Of a DNA stretch of 12,765 nucleotides, positions 8,055 through 12,765 are shown in pieces. The translations under genes were made by a program, and so were the position numbers. Source of the DNA: Bacteroidota bacterium (GTDB taxonomy: Bacteria; Spirochaetota; Spirochaetia; JABMQR01). The DNA lies in assembly GCA_013202335.1 (NCBI GenBank), contig JABMQR010000295.1:1-12765 (forward strand). Direction: 5' to 3'. Position 1 is the stretch's first letter, and every line of letters begins with the position of its first letter. The notes beneath the pieces were generated by a model that had not been told where the DNA came from, ran no database searches, and was given only the letters and a program-made list of their open reading frames with translations.

Positions 8055-9898
8055 ACTATCACCTCCCCCGAGGCAGTTCCTGCAATCTCACCGTTATTTG
8101 ATACGGCAGATTGAATACTCCATATTCGTTTATATAATCCTTCACGTCGTATCAGCTCATTATGAGATCCGATATCCGAGATTGATCCATCTTCAAGTAC
8201 AATAATTTTATCAGCCTCAGAAAGAGTTGTAATTCTGTGCGATATGATAAACGTTGTTGACTTTTTCCCACGTTTTTTCAAAGATCTTCTAATTGATTCA
8301 TCAGTTATTGTATCAACAGCACTTAAGGAATCATCGAAAATGAGTACAGGCGGGTTTTTTATAAGAATTCTCGCAATTGCAATTCTCTGTTTCTGCCCCC
8401 CTGAGAGTGTAACCCCACCCTCGCCTACTTCAGTTTCATATTTTTTATCAAACTTCATTATAACGGAGTGTACAGCTGCTGTTGCTGCAGTCTCGAAAAT
8501 ATCTTCATCACTGGCTTTTTTGTGTGCAAGAGAAATATTATCCTTAACTGATCTGTTAAAGAGAAATGGTTCCTGCAAAACTATTCCAACGTTTTCTCTA
8601 AGGTGCTTCTTATTAATATCCCTGATTGGCACTCCATCTATAAGAATTTCTCCATCAGTAGGCTCGTATAATCTGGCTAACAGGTGAACGAGCGTTGATT
8701 TTCCTGAACCCGTCGGTCCAAGAATAGCTATAGTTTCACCAGGTTCAACGGTAAAATTAATATTTTTCAGTATCTGATGCTGCTTTTCATAGAAGAATGA
8801 AACATCTTTGAACTCTACTTTCCCATTTATCTGCGGCTCAAGAGAACTCTTCTGCGTAAACTCATCTTCGTCTTTTAGAACTTTTCCTATTCTATCTCTG
8901 GCAACAAACATTTTACCCATATCAGTCAATATCCGTCCCATCTGACGTATCGGCCAAAGCAGGCGCTCAACATAGGCGATAAATGCTATATACATTCCAA
9001 GTGTTATGACACCCGTTGCTGCCCAGTAGCCACCGATAATAATTACAAGGGATATCTGCATGAGACATATCCAGTCAGAGACAGCCCAGTATGATGCAAG
9101 TATCCTGAGCAGTTCACAAATTCGCTCCCTAAATGCACTGTTTTTCTTCTCATACTTAGCTATCTCAAATTCCTGTCGGGCAAATGCCCGCACCACACGA
9201 ATTCCAGTCAGGTTTTCCTGTATTACATTAGAAAGGACACCCTCCGCCTCATCAACTTCTTTAAATTTCTTTCTCACCTTCTTAAAAAAATAAAATGAAA
9301 ATAGAAAAATAATGGGCATGAGAGCCAAAGCGATAAACATCATTTTTACATTCAACTCAACCATTATCACTGACCCTATGCCTAAAATAAAAAATGCCCG
9401 CCCTATTTCTGTTAGTTGTCCGGCAAAAAACACCCTGACAGTCTCAACATCTGAGGTGCAGCGTTGCATAATATCACCTGATTCCACTTTTACATGATAT
9501 TCATACGATTTGCTCTGCAGGTGTTCATACAATTGGTTACGCATTTTCATAGCTGATTTTTCAGCAGCCCTGGCAGAGAAGATCCCCTTAAGGTACATAA
9601 AATATCCACCAACAATAGTCAGCAGCAAAAATATAGAGGCATTCCAGAGGAGCTCAGTAATCCTGCCGCCAGCCGTCTCCAGATGAAGGATTCGGGTAAA
9701 CCATTCCGGAAGGGTTGATTCCTGTTCACCAAGAACAGTATCCAGGGTATAGGTAAGAATCAGCGGTCTTGCCATCATAATTAGTGTTGATAAACCTATT
9801 GAAATGATTCCAAAGAGATAGAGAAGTCTGGAACCTTTCATCCAATTCCAGATACTTGTATTATTGTTGTTTGTTTCATTTGTTTCTGTATTTTTCAT
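8051..9898 (-). CDS. Heterodimeric ABC exporter subunit with degenerate ATP site
   Basis: A half-transporter with exporter membrane helices (about residues 25-325, numbered from the start chosen here) and a C-terminal ATPase domain. Motifs: Walker A GPTGSGKST (394-402), canonical signature LSGGQ (498-502), Walker B VLIFDDSLSAVD where the catalytic glutamate is aspartate (D523), and H-loop H554. The Asp substitution marks this as the degenerate-site partner. I chose the ATG at 9898 (615 aa) because MKNTETNE... is a typical start. The frame stays open to an ATG at 9955 (634 aa), but the extra 19 residues contain three cysteines and do not resemble this family's N-termini. Neither start has an ideal Shine-Dalgarno sequence (AAAGG three bases before 9955; GGA before 9898). 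It is the first exporter gene of the operon and is preceded by a leader region. Confidence 0.9.
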   Translation of the reverse strand: MKNTETNETNNNNTSIWNWMKGSRLLYLFGIISIGLSTLIMMARPLILTYTLDTVLGEQESTLPEWFTRILHLETAGGRITELLWNASIFLLLTIVGGYFMYLKGIFSARAAEKSAMKMRNQLYEHLQSKSYEYHVKVESGDIMQRCTSDVETVRVFFAGQLTEIGRAFFILGIGSVIMVELNVKMMFIALALMPIIFLFSFYFFKKVRKKFKEVDEAEGVLSNVIQENLTGIRVVRAFARQEFEIAKYEKKNSAFRERICELLRILASYWAVSDWICLMQISLVIIIGGYWAATGVITLGMYIAFIAYVERLLWPIRQMGRILTDMGKMFVARDRIGKVLKDEDEFTQKSSLEPQINGKVEFKDVSFFYEKQHQILKNINFTVEPGETIAILGPTGSGKSTLVHLLARLYEPTDGEILIDGVPIRDINKKHLRENVGIVLQEPFLFNRSVKDNISLAHKKASDEDIFETAATAAVHSVIMKFDKKYETEVGEGGVTLSGGQKQRIAIARILIKNPPVLIFDDSLSAVDTITDESIRRSLKKRGKKSTTFIISHRITTLSEADKIIVLEDGSISDIGSHNELIRREGLYKRIWSIQSAVSNNGEIAGTASGEVIV

Positions 9899-9970
9899 AA
9901 TTCCAATATACATTTGGCAGACTGTAAAAGCCTGCGGGCAGCAAATACTTACCATTTGCCTTTAATTCCA

Positions 9971-9988
9971 TTTCTGCACATGCAGAAA
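9971..9988. promoter_or_regulatory. 18-bp palindrome, candidate operator or leader hairpin
   Basis: TTTCTGCA CA TGCAGAAA is a perfect inverted repeat (two 8-base arms around CA). It lies 16 bases upstream of the longest possible exporter start and 73 bases upstream of the chosen one, downstream of the predicted promoter. It could be the binding site of a dimeric repressor or, in RNA, a short stem with loop AUGU near the exporter translation start. Function is inferred from position and symmetry only. Confidence 0.45.
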
Positions 9989-10056
9989 CCGACAAATAAA
10001 CCCCTTAACAGGATTTTCTAAAGCGGGATTTTATGATTGTGTATGATCTTTGGTTT

Positions 10057-10122
10057 CTAGACAGGTTCAGTACACAGCAATCCCCAAACTTCAGGTGAAA
10101 AATTCATAATGTTACTGTTCAT
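10057..10122 (-). CDS. Small 21-codon ORF, candidate leader peptide of the exporter operon
   Basis: The minus strand has an ATG at 10122 preceded by GGGGAGGA with a six-T spacer, the strongest Shine-Dalgarno sequence on this strand of the window. It opens a 21-residue frame (MNSNIMNFSPEVW... ending CTEPV) closed by TAG at 10059-10057. It starts about 35 bases after a predicted transcription start and ends about 160 bases before the exporter gene. I recognise no homolog. The strong ribosome site in front of a tiny frame, itself in front of a heterodimeric ABC exporter, recalls the bmrB leader of bmrCD, where ribosome stalling controls transcription. The peptide could instead be a stand-alone small protein or the remnant of a degraded gene; reading past the TAG gives only 12 more codons. 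Confidence 0.4.
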   Translation of the reverse strand: MNSNIMNFSPEVWGLLCTEPV

Positions 10123-10163
10123 AAAAAATCCTCCCCTGAATTCTTTGCGAAATTGCTTTGTCT

Positions 10164-10192
10164 ATTCAAACATGGTTTTTTAGTGCTGTCAA
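10164..10192 (-). promoter_or_regulatory. Sigma70-like promoter for the leader ORF and ABC exporter
   Basis: On the minus strand TTGACA (10192-10187, perfect -35) is followed after 17 bases by TTGAAT (10169-10164, four of six -10 matches). Predicted transcription starts near 10157, downstream of the preceding gene's terminator and 35 bases before the small ORF. No better promoter is visible closer to the exporter gene. Confidence 0.6.
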
Positions 10193-10221
10193 TCGTAAAT
10201 TCGAGTTATTTACCAATTTCT

Positions 10222-10261
10222 ATAAAAATAACTGCAAGTCATACTCTTTGCATGACCCGCA
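10222..10261 (-). terminator. Rho-independent terminator of the beta-rich protein gene
   Basis: On the minus strand TGCGGGTCATGC (10261-10250) pairs with GTATGACTTGCA (10244-10233): 12 pairs including three G-U, with a five-base AAAGA loop. It is followed by GTTATTTTTAT. It lies 33 bases beyond the stop of the 10294-11478 gene and insulates that gene from the exporter leader. Confidence 0.7.
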
Positions 10262-10293
10262 ATGTTTCATGTACTAAAAAATATCTAAAAACT

Positions 10294-11478
10294 TTATAGA
10301 ATATCCCATGATATATAGATACCTAAGTCGGCATCAACTGTTGGGACAAGATTTACAGGTATCTCAATTTCCAAACTAAGCGAATCTGTAACACCATACT
10401 CAAAAGCGAGTGTAGAGGTGACAAAGGTCTCCGGTGTAGGAGTCGCCATATCAGCAGGATCACTAATAAAATCAATAAACAATGCATCAGTTCCAAAATT
10501 CAATGATAAAACAGGTGAAATGAACCAGTTTAAATCAGCAGAGATCATACCATCCATTTGATCAAGACTAAAAAAATCAGGAGTTGAACCGCCAAAGGTA
10601 TAATTTACTGAGGGAAGCCCAATGGCAGTATGAATATCAAACCAAACTGTATCGCCAAAATTTCCGGCAAAGGTTAACTCCGGTAATGTGAGTACCCGCA
10701 AATTGGTGGTTGCAAGTGAAAAATCAGTCTGAAAACCTATTTTAAATTGAAAGCCGGTATTAGCATCTTTATCTCTGCCGACTCTGGTGCTTCTGTGGCC
10801 CAGAACTTGCTGGTATGCATTATAAACTCTCAATTCCTGTCCAACCATACCAAGTAAAACGGCAAGATCAGAAGCAAGCTGTTCTACCTGAACATCAGGT
10901 TCATTTCCGTTTAGTTCATAAAATGACGCAATTACTACTGCTATTTTCCGGAGTACATCATCTGCCACGGCAGTTCCCAAAGCATCTGAAAGAATTTTGG
11001 CATCCAGAAGAAGTCCCTGATTTACCACCCTCCCACCAAGAAATGCAAGATATAATCCAGCATCTAAATCTAAACCGGAAATGTTTGAATACACAACTTC
11101 AGCATCGGGAACTATTTCAAGACCAACCGGAAAAGTTGAATCCGGAGTAAAATAAATTTGAGTTCCATACACGCCGGTAACACTTGCATTTAGACTAAAA
11201 GTACCTGTATTATCGTATGTTATATCTGGTTCAACAAGAATAGTGAGAAAATTCTCAGAATCCTGAGAAACAGTTCTCGTTTCGAAAATAATATCCGGAT
11301 TAAAGTTAATATCAAATGTAACTGCCGGGGTAATGCTTATTTCAAAAAACTGACTATTTGAAATTTCAAGATCCAGATCCATCCTCTGAGAATCTATAAC
11401 TTCCTGTGTAAAACTCACAGCTGGAACCATTACAATAATTGTTGTTAAAAGCAGTAAAATTAATATAACTTTTTTCAT
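10294..11478 (-). CDS. Secreted beta-rich protein of unknown function, possible outer-membrane protein
   Basis: I do not recognise this 394-residue protein. Residues 1-24 are a clear Sec signal peptide (MKK, then a long hydrophobic core; cleavage probable near VSFTQE); no lipobox is seen. The mature part is dominated by alternating hydrophobic/polar stretches typical of beta strands (for example ELTFAGNFGDTVWFDIHTAIG and LAFEYGVTDSLSLEIEIPV). It ends with an amphipathic strand (LGIYISWDIL) resembling the last strand of a barrel. A predicted helical block (about residues 155-225) interrupts the strands. An outer-membrane beta-barrel or other envelope protein is plausible. A strong TGGGGG Shine-Dalgarno sequence lies six bases upstream of the start, and a TATACT -10-like element is on the minus strand at 11507-11502 with no good -35. 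It may instead be read through from the hydrolase gene upstream, since no terminator separates them. Confidence 0.7.
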   Translation of the reverse strand: MKKVILILLLLTTIIVMVPAVSFTQEVIDSQRMDLDLEISNSQFFEISITPAVTFDINFNPDIIFETRTVSQDSENFLTILVEPDITYDNTGTFSLNASVTGVYGTQIYFTPDSTFPVGLEIVPDAEVVYSNISGLDLDAGLYLAFLGGRVVNQGLLLDAKILSDALGTAVADDVLRKIAVVIASFYELNGNEPDVQVEQLASDLAVLLGMVGQELRVYNAYQQVLGHRSTRVGRDKDANTGFQFKIGFQTDFSLATTNLRVLTLPELTFAGNFGDTVWFDIHTAIGLPSVNYTFGGSTPDFFSLDQMDGMISADLNWFISPVLSLNFGTDALFIDFISDPADMATPTPETFVTSTLAFEYGVTDSLSLEIEIPVNLVPTVDADLGIYISWDIL

Positions 11479-11595
11479 CTTATTCCCCCATAAAAGAATT
11501 CAGTATATTTTGGACATATTAGTGGAATTTTATCACAAAATCCAGCAGGGAGAAAGATTAAATGCATAAATTGGGGTTTTCATTGAATAAAACAA

Positions 11596-12486
11596 CTATT
11601 GTGTTATCCATTTCATCAAATTATCAGTAATTATCCCTGATAATCTTTGTTGTTTCTGGAGATATCCAATATAGGATTTCACGGTACTTCCCATTAATAC
11701 ATACTGTGCTGCACTCATCTCCAATTTATAATGTGCACAAACTAATGCAATTATTTCATCAGGAGATTTGGGGTTATCACAAATTTCACAAATCAACTGA
11801 CTTATTTCATGGACTTTTTTTTCATTAAGATCAGCTAATTGTTCTATATTATCACTCTTAGTTCCATGGGATGGGATAAAAAGTGCAGCCTTGTACGATT
11901 TCAGAAAATTAATAGTTTCAAGGAATTTACCCACATCATATACATAACAAATATGATACTTCTCTATAATATGTTCAGGAAATAGTGAGTCAGCAATAAA
12001 AAATATATCATCCGGAGTTTTATAACCAATCATTTGAATAAAATGTCCCGGCAAATCAACAACCGAAAGTCCCGGAGGCTGCAGATCAGAACCAGAACAA
12101 AGAATATCGGTAACAACTGACGGTTGTGCCATGAGAAATTTATTCTCTATTTTTGCATGTGGATACCCGCCCCAGAGAAATGCCGGTTCAAACTCCGGAA
12201 ATTCAATAAAGGGTTTCTCTTTCTCTGATGCACCAATTCTGCAACTATATTTTTTTTGCAGATAGTTATTGCCGCCAATATGATCGGCGTTTGAGTGAGT
12301 ATTGCAAATCATCTCTAAAGACCACCCGCGGTCTACTAAAAGTCTGCTTATTTTCCTTCCCGCATCTTTATCTCCACCACTGTCTATGAGGTGTACTGAA
12401 TCATTTTGGATATACATACCGATATTAACCGGAGATGGGATAAAGTAGGTGTTTTCTCCGACCTGTTCGAGTGAATAATCTGCCAT
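11596..12486 (-). CDS. Metallo-beta-lactamase-fold hydrolase with altered metal motif
   Basis: A 296-residue cytoplasmic protein (no signal peptide) of the metallo-beta-lactamase superfamily, whose members hydrolyse thioesters, phosphodiesters, lactams or related bonds. The usual HxHxDH motif reads THSNADH (H64, N66, D68, H69), so the second histidine is asparagine. The remaining ligands are visible: H148 (LPGHF), D166 (FIADSLF) and H207 (IPSHG). Residues 31-37 give the usual early strand and turn (VHLIDSGG). The last 85 residues are helical (SPDEIIALVCAHY... to the end), resembling the winged-helix-like tail of some family members. AAGGA about ten bases before the ATG is the likely Shine-Dalgarno sequence. 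The substrate is unknown. It is 117 bases upstream of the beta-rich protein gene, in the same direction. Confidence 0.85.
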   Translation of the reverse strand: MADYSLEQVGENTYFIPSPVNIGMYIQNDSVHLIDSGGDKDAGRKISRLLVDRGWSLEMICNTHSNADHIGGNNYLQKKYSCRIGASEKEKPFIEFPEFEPAFLWGGYPHAKIENKFLMAQPSVVTDILCSGSDLQPPGLSVVDLPGHFIQMIGYKTPDDIFFIADSLFPEHIIEKYHICYVYDVGKFLETINFLKSYKAALFIPSHGTKSDNIEQLADLNEKKVHEISQLICEICDNPKSPDEIIALVCAHYKLEMSAAQYVLMGSTVKSYIGYLQKQQRLSGIITDNLMKWITQ

Positions 12487-12717
12487 AGTTTTTTTTCCTT
12501 TTTTGCATCCTGCACAGGTGTCAATAGAAATTAAGGCTTTTAATCATTGGACATAGCTATTTGAGAATTTTTGAAATTATCTCATTTTAACAAAGATTTT
12601 ACTGCCTAAACAATCCCCCCCCTTGGCTACAATTCCAACTAGTATCATGTAACACTTAATGTTTCGCATAAATAAGAAATATGCTATACTAAAAAGTAAC
12701 AATACAAGGAGGTTGAT
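12487..12717. other. Divergent intergenic region between hydrolase and IS630-like transposase
   Basis: Contains a run of eight C (12615-12622), a near-perfect promoter and Shine-Dalgarno sequence for the transposase (separate entry), and on the minus strand a TTGACA (12525-12520 region) without a matching -10. No gene is seen. The left end of the IS should lie somewhere here but cannot be defined without its right end. Confidence 0.5.
12682..12716 (+). promoter_or_regulatory. Extended -10 promoter and Shine-Dalgarno sequence of IS630-like transposase
   Basis: TGCTATACT (12682-12690) is an extended -10 element; no good -35 is present 17 bases upstream (TTTCGC). AAGGAGG at 12706-12712, five bases before the ATG, is a full-length ribosome-binding site and decides the start at 12718. 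Confidence 0.55.
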
Positions 12718-12765
12718 ATGCCACCACGATACCGGGTTACTTTAAGTAAGCAAGAACGAGAAGAG
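12718..12765 (+). CDS. IS630-like transposase, first 16 codons (cut by window edge)
   Basis: The frame MPPRYRVTLSKQEREE runs to the window edge. This opening (M-x-R-Y-x-V-x-L-[ST]-x-x-E-R) matches the start of many IS630-family transposases, where it precedes an N-terminal helix-turn-helix for binding the terminal repeats. A perfect AAGGAGG supports the start. Only the N-terminus is visible, so intactness, the DDE residues and the exact family cannot be checked. The 5' half of the upstream region probably contains the element's left end. Confidence 0.65.
   Translation, partial: MPPRYRVTLSKQEREE

Larger units (their letters stand above)
9899..10293. other. Leader and intergenic region upstream of ABC exporter
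   Basis: These 395 bases contain, in minus-strand order, the terminator of the upstream beta-rich protein gene, a promoter, a Shine-Dalgarno sequence with a 21-codon ORF, an 18-bp palindrome and about 60 bases before the chosen exporter start (all listed separately). No larger gene is visible. A 7-bp stem, GGCAAAT pairing with ATTTGCT (one G-T wobble), would enclose the alternative 9955 start codon. I found no clear intrinsic terminator between the small ORF and the exporter gene. Confidence 0.6.

Noticed and set aside
8244..8687. Plus-strand ORF of 147 codons inside the exporter gene
   Set aside because: Antisense to the conserved ATPase motifs of the exporter; Ser-rich composition is as expected for a shadow frame.
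10815..11150. Plus-strand ORF of 111 codons inside the beta-rich protein gene
   Set aside because: Antisense shadow with low-complexity His/Gln/Leu composition and no ribosome-binding site; the minus-strand frame has a signal peptide and a strong Shine-Dalgarno sequence.
1..12765. CRISPR arrays, tRNA or rRNA genes
   Set aside because: No regularly spaced direct repeats and no cloverleaf or rRNA-like segments were seen in either strand of the non-coding parts.

Overview
This AT-rich window (about 40% G+C by eye) comes from a bacterium that probably has an outer membrane. It carries a predicted beta-rich envelope protein and binding proteins tethered to the inner membrane without a lipobox. 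The gene mix and the style of the IS transposases would suit a free-living or host-associated spirochaete, but that assignment is an inference from general resemblance and is weak.

Layout. Bases 1-489 (minus) are the N-terminal part of a GC-richer IS1634-like transposase cut by the window edge. Bases 490-830 hold no gene, only IS-associated inverted repeats. Bases 831-6225 (plus) form a tight four-gene unit: a YesN-type response regulator, a YesM/LytS-type sensor kinase, and two paralogous sugar-binding proteins about 62% identical to each other. No sugar permease or import ATPase accompanies them. The unit ends in a 17-bp perfect hairpin that overlaps the last codons of the second binding protein and also serves as terminator for the convergent gene. 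Bases 6258-9898 (minus) encode the two subunits of a heterodimeric ABC exporter whose stop and start codons overlap. In front of it are a good sigma70-like promoter, a strong Shine-Dalgarno sequence, an untracked 21-codon ORF and an 18-bp palindrome. A rho-independent terminator separates this from a 394-aa signal-peptide-bearing beta-rich protein of unknown function (10294-11478, minus). Next comes a metallo-beta-lactamase-fold hydrolase with a substituted metal ligand (11596-12486, minus). The window ends with the first 16 codons of an IS630-like transposase (12718 onward, plus).

How the genes may work together. The four-gene unit is best read as a sensing module. Two membrane-anchored, sugar-type binding proteins probably present ligand status to the kinase, which would phosphorylate the AraC-type regulator; the sugar transport genes it controls would lie elsewhere. 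This resembles the logic of the XylFII-LytS-YesN xylose sensor of clostridia, but with a duplicated binding protein. The exporter is a separate unit with one catalytic and one degenerate ATP site, as in TM287/288 and BmrCD. Its short leader ORF recalls the bmrB leader of Bacillus subtilis bmrCD. The sequence-level observations are direct; the functional couplings are inference.
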